59,095 nucleotides of DNA from a virus: positions 1 to 59,095 of IMG/VR virus record IMGVR_UViG_3300042892_002848. The stretch is one strand, 5' to 3'. The position numbers and the translations under genes were made by a program. Of the stretch, positions 48,755 through 56,124 are shown piece by piece; position 1 is the stretch's first letter; each line of letters starts with the position of its first letter. The notes below the pieces were generated by a model. The model saw only the letters and a program-made list of their open reading frames with translations. It was not told where the DNA came from and ran no database searches.

Positions 48755-49777
48755 TTAAGCCACCTTCATGCAAGTTGTTTCTGCTAGACGCTTCCAGTTC
48801 AGCATGCTCATCCGGCGCAGGTCTGCAATTTTAATTGCCATACGCAGACTCATTTCACGCAGACGATTCTGATTGGCGTCCATGAACGCAATGATCTCGT
48901 CCTGAACTTCGGGTTCAAAATCATAGTCTGCAAACAACACGCCATCTTTGGCAATTTGCTTGATACGCAGAATCTTGTCATGCATGGTATCCAGAGTCAG
49001 GTCCAGGTAGTGGCATCGACTTTGCAATGCATCCAGGTGGTCCCGCAGTTTCTGGCTCTTCATCTTGTCAAACTTCAAGTTTGTGATAAAGATGGCACTG
49101 CCTTTGAATTCAAAGCTGTCTGGAATGCCTTCGCGGCGCAGGCTGCTGCTTTCTGATAGCCACGAAATCTTGCGCTTCTTGCCTGAGTCCAGGGCACCCT
49201 TCAGCAGGTTCAAGCTCACATCGTCCAGCAAGATGCTGTCACAGTCGTCAAACACCACTACGCAATTTTCGTCCGAATACTTGTACAGAGTCTGGTACAG
49301 GCCAATGGGAGTAGCAGCACCCTTGACAACTTCTGCACGAAGGCGCTTGCCTGCCAGCTTGTCAAACATGGTGGCTTTTTCAATCTCTTGCTCCACGCCA
49401 AAGCTCTTGCCCACGCCCGGAGGACCTGATACAATCATGGCACGAATGTCACCTGTAACTGCTGCCTTGGTCATTTCGTGCAGGATGTCAAAACGCTCAC
49501 GAATGCGCTCAATTGCTTGTTCTTCTGTTTCTGCTGGTGCAGCCACTGCCTTGGCAGCGTTGGTGGTTGTGTCTGTCATGCCGTTAGTATACTCAATATC
49601 AGAAATGTTGTCAACACGGATACGGATCGTATCAGGACAGTTAGGAAAATTGCCGTCGTTTTTTACAGTCACAAAGTTGCCTTTGGCACCGGACTGAAAG
49701 CCCGACACAAGACTGAACACTTGATCAGCTACGGGACGTTTACGATACTCTCCGCGAACGATACGAATTGCACTCAT
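48755..49777 (-). CDS. AAA+ ATPase, early-expressed, unknown function
   Basis: 340 residues. Walker A SGPPGVGKS (about 117-125), Walker B VVVFDDCDSIL, sensor-1 IFITNL, followed by a helical lid. The first 65 residues (RGEYRKRPVADQVFSL ... DNISDIEYTNG) form a small extra domain, not usual in clamp loaders. The Walker B with D-D-C-D and the lack of an SRC motif speak against gp44. Early promoter cassette at 49,813, and a coupled 35-residue gene. May remodel a host complex or help replication. Confidence 0.75.
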   Translation of the reverse strand: MSAIRIVRGEYRKRPVADQVFSLVSGFQSGAKGNFVTVKNDGNFPNCPDTIRIRVDNISDIEYTNGMTDTTTNAAKAVAAPAETEEQAIERIRERFDILHEMTKAAVTGDIRAMIVSGPPGVGKSFGVEQEIEKATMFDKLAGKRLRAEVVKGAATPIGLYQTLYKYSDENCVVVFDDCDSILLDDVSLNLLKGALDSGKKRKISWLSESSSLRREGIPDSFEFKGSAIFITNLKFDKMKSQKLRDHLDALQSRCHYLDLTLDTMHDKILRIKQIAKDGVLFADYDFEPEVQDEIIAFMDANQNRLREMSLRMAIKIADLRRMSMLNWKRLAETTCMKVA

Positions 49778-49812
49778 GGTTGGCTCCTTTGGTGTGCGTT
49801 GTTTAAGTATTA

Positions 49813-49841
49813 ATTATAGCAGAATGGTGATTATTAGTCAA
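49813..49841 (-). promoter_or_regulatory. Early-promoter cassette 3
   Basis: TTGACT (49,836-49,841), 17 bp, TATAAT (49,813-49,818), then the shared leader with TTAAACAAC and GGAG before the AAA+ gene. Confidence 0.85.
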
Positions 49842-49858
49842 CTAACCCGGTGTTGCGT

Positions 49859-50062
49859 TTAAGCAACAAAATCAAAGTTGTAACCGTAAGATCCATCCAG
49901 ACTGACTTGGACCTTGTATTGATCTTTACGGAGTCGGTGATAGATTTTGCGAGCTTCTGCTTCGTTGCAAATCACGCTCAATGTGCCGCAAAAGAAACTG
50001 GCTTGATTGTCTGATTTAAGAACAGTATTAACCTTGTCAAGAATCACTGTTTCAAAACCCAT
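49859..50062 (-). CDS. Small early protein, unknown function
   Basis: 67 residues, starting MGFETVILDKVNTVLKSDNQ; one or two helices, then a beta hairpin (YKVQVSLDGSYGYNFDF). Own early promoter at 50,093. No known family. Confidence 0.55.
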   Translation of the reverse strand: MGFETVILDKVNTVLKSDNQASFFCGTLSVICNEAEARKIYHRLRKDQYKVQVSLDGSYGYNFDFVA

Positions 50063-50092
50063 TTTGGACTCCCTGTTGCTGTTTAAGTATTA

Positions 50093-50121
50093 ATTATAGC
50101 ACAACTGCGAATAAAGGTCAA
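50093..50121 (-). promoter_or_regulatory. Early-promoter cassette 4
   Basis: TTGACC (50,116-50,121), 17 bp, TATAAT (50,093-50,098), followed by the shared leader and GGGAG before the 67-residue gene. Confidence 0.85.
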
Positions 50122-50363
50122 TCCCAGCTCTTTTTCTCGCCACTGTGCTCGTTGTAGTTGTAGCCTGCACCGTAGTCTGCGATCTCTTGCAGAGAGAGGT
50201 CTGTGTTACGAAGACCGCTGGTGCCGCCAACACCACCCCGGTGTGGACCACGGATACGACCGTAGTAGCTGTCTGACATGCCGCGATCAAACGGATCACC
50301 ATGCTTGAATGTGTAAGAGCGTCCGTTGTGCTCCACTGTGTATTCTTGAGCTAGATCAATCAT
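50118..50363 (-). CDS. Small early protein, Gly/Tyr-rich, unknown function
   Basis: 81 residues with a middle stretch rich in Gly, Arg and Tyr (SDSYYGRIRGPHRGGVGG), likely flexible. A TATAAT (50,389-50,394) and AAGGAG lie upstream, but without a clear -35; a 21-bp palindrome (50,400-50,420) occupies that place. Unlike the neighbours it lacks the full shared cassette. Confidence 0.5.
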   Translation of the reverse strand: MIDLAQEYTVEHNGRSYTFKHGDPFDRGMSDSYYGRIRGPHRGGVGGTSGLRNTDLSLQEIADYGAGYNYNEHSGEKKSWD

Positions 50364-50399
50364 TTGTACTCCTTGCTGTCTATGTGTGTATTATACCAG

Positions 50400-50420
50400 A
50401 ATAACAACATTGTTGTTATT
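50400..50420. promoter_or_regulatory. 21-bp perfect palindrome upstream of a TATAAT
   Basis: Inverted repeat with arms AATAACAACA and TGTTGTTATT around one central base. It overlaps the stop codon of the 67-residue exported-protein gene and lies about 6 bp upstream of TATAAT (50,389-50,394). It could be an operator that blocks RNA polymerase, or a weak hairpin at the gene end. Confidence 0.45.
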
Positions 50421-50619
50421 TTTGCTCCATGATTTTCATAAAATTCTTCATTATGGCCTGGGCTTGTGCCATGCTTTGTTCAGGGCTGGGTTGCTGTACG
50501 CAAGCCGCTGTGACATTTTGTTTTTGAAATTGTGCCAGCTCTGCTTGACAAGAATTGAGATTTGCGTAATTACCAACAGTGGTAACACCTGTGGCCAGCA
50601 CCAGAATTAAGTTATACAT
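50416..50619 (-). CDS. Small exported or membrane-anchored protein
   Basis: 67 residues. Hydrophobic start (MYNLILVLATGVTTVGNYAN) looks like a signal peptide or signal anchor; the rest is polar, Gln-rich and contains two cysteines (SCQ, ACVQQ) that could pair outside the cell. Start preceded by GGAG at 7 bp. Function unknown; early envelope proteins of T4 can exclude other phages (inference). Confidence 0.55.
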   Translation of the reverse strand: MYNLILVLATGVTTVGNYANLNSCQAELAQFQKQNVTAACVQQPSPEQSMAQAQAIMKNFMKIMEQK

Positions 50620-50634
50620 TTGTCAACTCCTGTT

Positions 50635-50877
50635 TCAGTTAAACACGACCTGGGACTCAAACAGGTCACCGTACATTTCTTCGTAGGCCGCATCCCAGTC
50701 CTCACGAATCCACTCAACGGTGTATCCGCGCTGGGCATAGTCATCGGCCATGACCTGCAGGTAGCGATGGGCTTGCAGGGCACTCATATCGCGATCAGCC
50801 ATCAGGCTCAGGTTACTGCAATGTGCAAAATTGTTGCTGTCTCTGTGGGCACTAACTTGGACAAATTGCTTGATCAT
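50635..50877 (-). CDS. Small early protein, unknown function
   Basis: 80 residues. Helical and acidic at the C-terminus (EDWDAAYEEMYGDLFE). Own early promoter (50,909). No recognised family. Confidence 0.55.
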   Translation of the reverse strand: MIKQFVQVSAHRDSNNFAHCSNLSLMADRDMSALQAHRYLQVMADDYAQRGYTVEWIREDWDAAYEEMYGDLFESQVVFN

Positions 50878-50908
50878 TTGCTGGCTCCTGTTTGCTGTTT
50901 AAGTGTTA

Positions 50909-50937
50909 ATTATAGCAGTTTGGTGATTAAGGGTCAA
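50909..50937 (-). promoter_or_regulatory. Early-promoter cassette 5
   Basis: TTGACC (50,932-50,937), 17 bp, TATAAT (50,909-50,914), shared leader, AGGAG before the 80-residue gene. Confidence 0.85.
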
Positions 50938-50972
50938 CCGTTTGAGTGTTGCTTTTTTGCAACACAAAAACA

Positions 50973-51194
50973 CTACACCTTGCTCAAAACAGTCATCAAT
51001 CGTGCATGGATCAGATCCATTTCCGCCTGCTCCACATAGAAGTCTGTGGTAGGATCGTAGTAGGCGCCCTCTTTGTTGTCATAATACAACACTCGGCCTG
51101 AGAAGTTGAATGGACCTTCCAAGCCCTTGCGTGGACTGTACCGGGTGCGCATCTGGTCCATTTCTGTCTTGTCTGCTAGTACCTTGTAGCCCAT
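50973..51194 (-). CDS. Small early protein, unknown function
   Basis: 73 residues, starting MGYKVLADKTEMDQM, with a beta segment SGRVLYYDNKEGAYYDP and a C-terminal helix. Own early promoter (51,225). A short hairpin (50,946-50,965) follows the gene, too weak to call a terminator. Confidence 0.55.
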   Translation of the reverse strand: MGYKVLADKTEMDQMRTRYSPRKGLEGPFNFSGRVLYYDNKEGAYYDPTTDFYVEQAEMDLIHARLMTVLSKV

Positions 51195-51224
51195 GCTGCT
51201 CTCCTTGTTGCTGTTTAAGTGTTA

Positions 51225-51253
51225 ATTATAGCAGAATGGGCATTAATGGTCAA
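51225..51253 (-). promoter_or_regulatory. Early-promoter cassette 6
   Basis: TTGACC (51,248-51,253), 17 bp, TATAAT (51,225-51,230), shared leader, AAGGAG before the 73-residue gene. Confidence 0.85.
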
Positions 51254-51441
51254 CCGTTTTGCACACGGGCAAACAACTGTTGAAAGTGATCCATCAACAA
51301 CCGCGATGCTTGACGCTCATCGCGATGCAGTTCGTCTGACCCACATGCCTGCATGGCCTGCAGAGTTTTCATCATGCCGCCCTGGATGTTGTGGCCCCGA
51401 CCCCAGTTGGTGACAATTTCCAGTTGTTTAGCGTAGTCCAT
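51250..51441 (-). CDS. Small early protein, unknown function
   Basis: 63 residues, helical (MMKTLQAMQACGSDELHRDERQ). Own early promoter (51,472) and AGGAG. Its stop lies within the next cassette's -35. No known family. Confidence 0.55.
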   Translation of the reverse strand: MDYAKQLEIVTNWGRGHNIQGGMMKTLQAMQACGSDELHRDERQASRLLMDHFQQLFARVQNG

Positions 51442-51471
51442 TTCAATCTCCTGTTTGCTGTTTAAGCGTTA

Positions 51472-51500
51472 ATTATAGCCAATTGGGCATTTTGAGTCAA
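51472..51500 (-). promoter_or_regulatory. Early-promoter cassette 7
   Basis: TTGACT (51,495-51,500), 17 bp, TATAAT (51,472-51,477), shared leader, AGGAG before the 63-residue gene. Confidence 0.85.
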
Positions 51501-51826
51501 CCTCGTAAAATACGATAAGTCACACCCTGATCTGTTACTACTTTAGTAATACTGCCCTCAACTGTATAATCTTGCTCTAAAAGAGCTAGAGTTTTACGGT
51601 CTTTGACACGGGCTTGTTCTAACTTAATTGTGATGAATTTTTTACGGTAAGTGATGTAGGTTTGCTTGAAGGAGTACACCAATTCAAGGCCCAACTTCAT
51701 ACGCTCGGCCCGAACTTTTTGAGACTCTGTGTAAAGAGTGCTAGCGACATAACTTTTCATGGCCGCATCTCTGGCCGCAACCCAGGCAAATGGCGCTGTT
51801 TTTGTGTCCAATTCTGTTGCTTGCAT
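51497..51826 (-). CDS. Small early protein, basic helical, unknown function
   Basis: 109 residues. A long basic helix (about 30-80: SQKVRAERMKLGLELVYSFKQTY) and a small C-terminal beta segment (YTVEGSITKVVTDQGVTYRI). Own early promoter (51,856). Basic early proteins often contact DNA or RNA polymerase, but nothing specific is seen. Confidence 0.55.
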   Translation of the reverse strand: MQATELDTKTAPFAWVAARDAAMKSYVASTLYTESQKVRAERMKLGLELVYSFKQTYITYRKKFITIKLEQARVKDRKTLALLEQDYTVEGSITKVVTDQGVTYRILRG

Positions 51827-51855
51827 TCTGGCTCCTTTTTGCTGTTTATGTGTGT

Positions 51856-51884
51856 ATTATAGCCAATTGGGCATTAATGGTCAA
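51856..51884 (-). promoter_or_regulatory. Early-promoter cassette 8
   Basis: TTGACC (51,879-51,884), 17 bp, TATAAT (51,856-51,861), with a slightly diverged leader (ACACATAAACAGC) before the 109-residue gene. Confidence 0.85.
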
Positions 51885-51891
51885 CCAAAAG

Positions 51892-51916
51892 AAAACCCTG
51901 CACAGGGCAGGGTTTT
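51892..51916. terminator. Bidirectional-looking terminator
   Basis: Ten-bp perfect stem AAAACCCTGC/GCAGGGTTTT with a 5-nt loop; A and T runs on both sides mean it can stop transcription from either side. It separates the porin gene from early cassette 8. Confidence 0.85.
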
Positions 51917-51920
51917 GTTA

Positions 51921-51952
51921 CAAAAAGGTACTACTTTTACAGTAGTACTTTG
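51921..51952 (-). terminator. Terminator of the porin gene
   Basis: Seven-bp stem GTACTAC/GTAGTAC (51,928-51,934 and 51,942-51,948) with a T-run on the minus strand, directly after the porin stop. With the next hairpin it gives a double terminator. Confidence 0.75.
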
Positions 51953-51955
51953 GGT

Positions 51956-52843
51956 TTAGAAATTGTATTCTAAACCAACACCAAATTGCTGGCGGTCGTT
52001 GGCTGCAAGAACTGCATTGTCCTTGCGGAACACAGCATGAGCAGATGTTGTTTTGCTGAATGCATAAGTGGTCTGCACGTTGTAGCTCTTGGTGTCAGCG
52101 GTGTTGAGACCATACGAACCTTTTACTGTGACAGGAGTTCCTGCTACAGGAACAGCAACGCCTACACTCTTGCCAGTGTTGACAGTGGCACCAGCAGTTT
52201 TTTGCTCGCTCCACAATCCGTACACAGTGGCAATGCCTGCATTGTAGCTAGCACCAACAGAGTTGTAGTCACTACCAGAACCGATGTGGCGAGCAGCACC
52301 AACCGCAACTGGTCCAAAAGTGGCAGCAACACTGGTAGCTTGCACGTCATCAGTGCCAGCAACTTCGGACAATCCACGATCGTAACGAACAGCAGCAGGT
52401 CCCACGTTCACAGCACCAAACACAGCATTCTGAATGCGGCTTGTGGGCTGAGTGTGAGTTGTTCCGGTGCTGGCACCAAAATCATTCACAGGGCTAAATG
52501 CACCAATTACAGAATCATATGCATGTGATGCACGACCCATACGCACGCCAATCATTTTGTTGGACAAGCCAATTGTGCTTTCGCGATCGCCCAGGCTTGT
52601 AGCACCCGGAGCATCGGCCAACACGCTGGTTTCAACAACAGCAGCAGCGGTGAAACCATTGGCCAACTTTTCACTGGCACGGAAACCAATTCGACTGGTA
52701 TCATTTGTCAACGCAGTAACACCGCTGGCAGTGCCAACAGCGTCGGTATTCAAATACTGGCGTACTTTACCGTACACAGCAACGTCGGCTTGCGCCAGGG
52801 ATGCGGCCAATGCTAGGGCCATTACTAAAGCATATTTCTTCAT
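51956..52843 (-). CDS. Phage-borne outer-membrane porin, betaproteobacterial type
   Basis: 295 residues. Signal peptide of 19 residues (KKYALVMALALAASLAQA, cut before DVAVYGK), then alternating strand patterns of a beta-barrel with the porin-4 family start VYGKVRQYL and motifs SRIGFRASEKLANGF, and the C-terminal aromatic beta-signal GVGLEYNF that BAM recognises. It is shorter than the usual 350-390 residues, so loops may be trimmed. Expressed from its own sigma70 promoter, with a possible late promoter further up, and a double terminator. By analogy with the porin of phage PA-2 it could replace host receptors, or it could aid uptake of phosphate or other solutes. Confidence 0.9.
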   Translation of the reverse strand: MKKYALVMALALAASLAQADVAVYGKVRQYLNTDAVGTASGVTALTNDTSRIGFRASEKLANGFTAAAVVETSVLADAPGATSLGDRESTIGLSNKMIGVRMGRASHAYDSVIGAFSPVNDFGASTGTTHTQPTSRIQNAVFGAVNVGPAAVRYDRGLSEVAGTDDVQATSVAATFGPVAVGAARHIGSGSDYNSVGASYNAGIATVYGLWSEQKTAGATVNTGKSVGVAVPVAGTPVTVKGSYGLNTADTKSYNVQTTYAFSKTTSAHAVFRKDNAVLAANDRQQFGVGLEYNF

Positions 52844-52869
52844 TGATTTCTCCTTGTTTGAAGTAGTTT

Positions 52870-52898
52870 ACTATAACAGTCTGTAACACTAGTGTCAA
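52870..52898 (-). promoter_or_regulatory. Sigma70 promoter of the porin gene
   Basis: TTGACA (52,893-52,898), 17 bp, TATAGT (52,870-52,875), followed by an AAGGAG ribosome site and the porin ATG. Confidence 0.8.
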
Positions 52899-52913
52899 CT
52901 GTTATTGGAATAG

Positions 52914-52921
52914 TATTTATA
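52914..52921 (-). promoter_or_regulatory. Perfect T4 late promoter TATAAATA upstream of the porin
   Basis: Exact match to the T4 late consensus, in intergenic DNA, 70 bp before the porin ATG and just upstream of its sigma70 promoter. It would allow late expression as well. Confidence 0.6.
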
Positions 52922-52947
52922 GGTGTGTGTGCACTGGATGTTGTAAA

Positions 52948-53688
52948 TCACTGCCAATGTTCAACTATCAGTGGGTCCTGTGTTTCGTGTGGGTTAGGGC
53001 GGCCATGGAACACAATGGCCGCAGTATCTCCGGCAACTGCAACACCAGTGCCCGGGGCATGATAAAGGCGTTTTTGGAAGTCAAATCCACCGTCCAGGCA
53101 TTGCCAGCGATAGCTTTGAAAATATCGATCTTCAAAAAATCTTTGCTGATGTCGATCAATTACCTGTGCAAGATAATCTTGATCTCCTGGGTATCTGCGA
53201 CTGGTTTTTTCTATATCGCTGGCTGCAAACTGCTGCCACACATGACTGTGGGCGGACACGTTGAACCACATCATGCTGCTGTTGATCTTGGTCACATGGG
53301 GTCGCTGAAGATAATGAAAATCTCGTATGGCCCAGAATTGGCCAGGATCAAGATCTCGCACCCAGTCAATACTGCGAACCAGTACCATGTCAAGATCGAG
53401 ATACAACAAATTACCAGCATGATGTTCAGGATTGAATAGCTGTAATTTGTACCACCAACTGCGTCGTGGTCCAGCAATGCCTGGCCAATCGGTAAGTGTG
53501 TGTTTGATCATGTGGTCCGGAACTGGTCTATCGGCTTCAGTATACACATGCATACGTATGCCGCCGGACAAGTGTCGGTTCAGCATGTTGTACAGTCGAT
53601 CCACATAGGTCCAGTCATAGCCTGAACTGTGTATCACGCATGCACAGTCAATTACGCCGTCAAAGCGGGCAAGATTCTTTTTAGCCAT
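52948..53688 (-). CDS. GT-A glycosyltransferase
   Basis: 246 residues. Nucleotide-sugar transferase: Rossmann-type N-terminus (VIDCACVIHSSG...), the metal-binding D-x-D in GNLLYLDLDMVLV, and PGDQDYL later, as in family 8/32-like enzymes. Overlaps the upstream GT-B-like gene by 37 bp. Sugar and acceptor unknown. Confidence 0.75.
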   Translation of the reverse strand: MAKKNLARFDGVIDCACVIHSSGYDWTYVDRLYNMLNRHLSGGIRMHVYTEADRPVPDHMIKHTLTDWPGIAGPRRSWWYKLQLFNPEHHAGNLLYLDLDMVLVRSIDWVRDLDPGQFWAIRDFHYLQRPHVTKINSSMMWFNVSAHSHVWQQFAASDIEKTSRRYPGDQDYLAQVIDRHQQRFFEDRYFQSYRWQCLDGGFDFQKRLYHAPGTGVAVAGDTAAIVFHGRPNPHETQDPLIVEHWQ

Positions 53689-54500
53689 AGTGCTTGTTTT
53701 ATTTCGTCAAGAGTGTATTCAGTGTGGCAAATCTCTGTCAACCACTGGTGTCGGTCAAGATCATAAGGTTGATCTATGTTGTCTATTGCGATTGATACAG
53801 GATGTGCCAAACTGGTTTTATGAACAATTGGTCTAACTCCGGCTATGGCAGCTTGTATGCCTGGACCCGAATTGTAATTGACCACAGCGTGATAATCAAA
53901 CCGTATGTTGAAACTGTCATAGGTGCCAGCTAGTTTTTTGGGCTGCTCCCGATGTATGTCCCGGGGCAGTTGGCTCCAATCAAGTGCACAACGTGGGTGC
54001 GGTCTCACATGAATGGGACGATCAGTTACAGATCTAATCTTGTCGATGACGTCAGACATCCAGACTTCTTGTGTCACACCGGCCAGTTGGTGGCTGCGGT
54101 TGTGTTGACCTGTGATCAACACAACAGGATTAGAACTGAGATTTACTGCCAGGCTTACACCCAGGCGCCTGGGACGGTCCAAATCAAGATTCTGAGTATG
54201 TCCATAATAGCCCGTGGCATCCACATGATTTACTGAGATCTTCCAGGTGTTGCCACGATACAGGGCACCTGTTTCAATAATGATCACTGGTTTGTTTTGT
54301 TCACGATAGCGCTGATAAACTGCTTGATTGGCCTGCATGCGACCTTTCCACAGCACACTCCAAATCACAGCAGCATCTGAGGTCCAGGAATTTTCTTGTG
54401 TTTGTATACCAGCAGACTGCAAGGTATCCAGTACTGCATTTAACACAGGTGGACCATTGAGTGCCACCTGAAAAGGGAAATAGGCTATGTTTTTGATCAT
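53652..54500 (-). CDS. GT-B-like capsule/LPS-type glycosyltransferase
   Basis: 282 residues. Patterns of capsular-polysaccharide transferases: DRPIHVRPHPRC and VVNYNSGPGIQAAIAGVRPIVHKT, the latter like the sugar-nucleotide site in GT-B folds (S/N-S-x-x-x-x-E/G-A). The plus-strand protein at 55,312 has the same two elements, so they are distant paralogues. Divergent from the plus-strand glycan operon with only 11 bp between start codons. Confidence 0.65.
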   Translation of the reverse strand: MIKNIAYFPFQVALNGPPVLNAVLDTLQSAGIQTQENSWTSDAAVIWSVLWKGRMQANQAVYQRYREQNKPVIIIETGALYRGNTWKISVNHVDATGYYGHTQNLDLDRPRRLGVSLAVNLSSNPVVLITGQHNRSHQLAGVTQEVWMSDVIDKIRSVTDRPIHVRPHPRCALDWSQLPRDIHREQPKKLAGTYDSFNIRFDYHAVVNYNSGPGIQAAIAGVRPIVHKTSLAHPVSIAIDNIDQPYDLDRHQWLTEICHTEYTLDEIKQALWLKRILPALTA

Positions 54501-54511
54501 AAGTATCTGAT

Positions 54512-55315
54512 ATGAAATACTCTGTAGTTACCACATTTAATGCCAGTGGTTATAAACAATACGGCAGTCGCATGATAGATACATTTTTGTCCACGTGGCC
54601 TCAGGATGTGCAGTTGCTGGTGTATGCCGAAGATGTTGCTATTGCGCAGCAGGCTCCAAATTTAAAAATAGTCAATTTGGCACAGGCCAGTCCCGAACTG
54701 GTTGAATTCAAAAGAGTCTGGGGTCATGTGCCCCGCGCCAATGGCGATGTTGGCGCTGACCCAGTACGCAGCAAACGCAAAGATGCAGGCAAAGGATTCA
54801 AATGGAATGCTGTGCGATTTGCGCACAAGGTGTATGCTGTGTTTCATGCTGCTCGTAACTGCGGCACTGAATGGTTAATTTGGATGGATGCAGACATGGT
54901 GTGTCACAACACCATCAACACATCAAAACTTGAACAGTTCTTTCCTGATTCTGCGGACCTTTGCTATGCTGGGCGGGCCAACAAATTTACCGAATGCGGA
55001 TTGTACGGCATGCATTTGACTTCTCCTGTTGCTCAAGAATTTTTAACAGAGTTTCAACGCATGTACGATGATGCTGAAAACGGAATTTTTACTCTGAAAG
55101 AATGGCACGACAGTTTTGTATTTGATGCAGTGAGGGTAAAGTTTCTCATGCATGAATTGAACTGGAGCCAAGGGTTGATCACTGGTGAAGGACACCCACT
55201 GATCAATTGCGAATGGGGCACCTACATTGATCATCTCAAAGGTGCTCGCAAAGACCAAGGCCGCAGTAGAAGAAGTGATCTTGTGGTACAACGAAAAGAA
55301 ACTTATTGGCAATGA
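54512..55315 (+). CDS. GT-A glycosyltransferase with DxD
   Basis: 267 residues. GT-A signature with the metal motif D-A-D in EWLIWMDADMVC, and later HDSFVFDAVR. First gene of an operon of seven overlapping plus-strand genes. Start at 54512 is 11 bp from the divergent gene; CATAAGTA (54,498-54,505) ends 6 bp before the ATG and may be a weak late promoter. Substrate unknown. Confidence 0.75.
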   Translation: MKYSVVTTFNASGYKQYGSRMIDTFLSTWPQDVQLLVYAEDVAIAQQAPNLKIVNLAQASPELVEFKRVWGHVPRANGDVGADPVRSKRKDAGKGFKWNAVRFAHKVYAVFHAARNCGTEWLIWMDADMVCHNTINTSKLEQFFPDSADLCYAGRANKFTECGLYGMHLTSPVAQEFLTEFQRMYDDAENGIFTLKEWHDSFVFDAVRVKFLMHELNWSQGLITGEGHPLINCEWGTYIDHLKGARKDQGRSRRSDLVVQRKETYWQ

Positions 55316-56124
55316 CCTGGACTTATCTCAGTAAACGCGGAACAGACGAATACGTCAACATGTTTGCACATGGGTCAGGTGCTCGGCCCACTGTACTAGA
55401 AACCTGGGACTACTCACAGGATTCCAATCCCTTGGTAATACGGGGTATCATGAAACACAAACTGATCAAACAATGCTGGGCTGATGATCGACAGTTTAGA
55501 TACATTGATTCAGGTTACTTTGGTAACAAACCCAGCGCAGCCAATCCCAGTGGATGGAAACACTGGCACAGAATAGTGGACAACAATCTACAACACGGCG
55601 CAGTGGTCCGGCGGCCCGGAGATAGATGGGAACGTTTTGGCATAGACATGCCTCGGCGCCGTCACGGCAAGGCCATCATAATTGCTGCACCTGACGCTAA
55701 ACCATGTGTGTTTTACAACATCGAACTGGCTCAATGGTTGGCCAATACCAAGGCCGAAATAGAAAAATACACTGATCGCCCAGTTTACATTAGAGATCGC
55801 AATCCTGATCCTAGATTCCGAGCCAACAACACATTTGCACAACGCATTCAAGATGATGTGCATGCAGTGGTTGTGTTCAACAGTGTAGCCGCAACAGAAA
55901 GCATACTGACTGGTGTACCAACGTTTGTGTTGGCACCCAGCAATGCTGCCCAACCTGTAAGCAACACGGACCTGAGTCAAATTGAAGATCCGTGGTATCC
56001 CACCACTGATGAAATATATGCCTGGACCAGTCATCTTGCGTATGGTCAATTTCACATTGATGAATTGGCCAATGGCACAGCCGCTAGAATACTAACACAA
56101 ACCAAGGAGTTATCAAATGCGTGA
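55312..56124 (+). CDS. GT-B-like glycosyltransferase, paralogue of 53,652-54,500
   Basis: 270 residues from the ATG at 55312, which overlaps the previous stop (ATGA); a TTG start six bases earlier is unneeded. The elements DRPVYIRDRNPDPR and VVVFNSVAATESILTGVPTFVLA match the divergent minus-strand protein, of the capsule-transferase type. Middle genes of the glycan operon. Confidence 0.65.
   Translation: MTWTYLSKRGTDEYVNMFAHGSGARPTVLETWDYSQDSNPLVIRGIMKHKLIKQCWADDRQFRYIDSGYFGNKPSAANPSGWKHWHRIVDNNLQHGAVVRRPGDRWERFGIDMPRRRHGKAIIIAAPDAKPCVFYNIELAQWLANTKAEIEKYTDRPVYIRDRNPDPRFRANNTFAQRIQDDVHAVVVFNSVAATESILTGVPTFVLAPSNAAQPVSNTDLSQIEDPWYPTTDEIYAWTSHLAYGQFHIDELANGTAARILTQTKELSNA

Noticed and set aside
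48755-49777. Clamp-loader large subunit gp44
   Set aside because: It is an AAA+ protein, but the Walker B region, an extra N-terminal domain, the absence of an SRC motif and early-gene context do not fit gp44.
50946-50965. Hairpin as terminator
   Set aside because: A 7-bp stem with T-loop (GTGTTGC/GCAACAC), but no T-run follows it in the minus direction, where the genes are read.
17251-51884. CRISPR-like or transposon repeats
   Set aside because: The repeated sequence always contains -35, -10 and leader at fixed positions before a start codon, with no regular spacing, so it is a promoter family.
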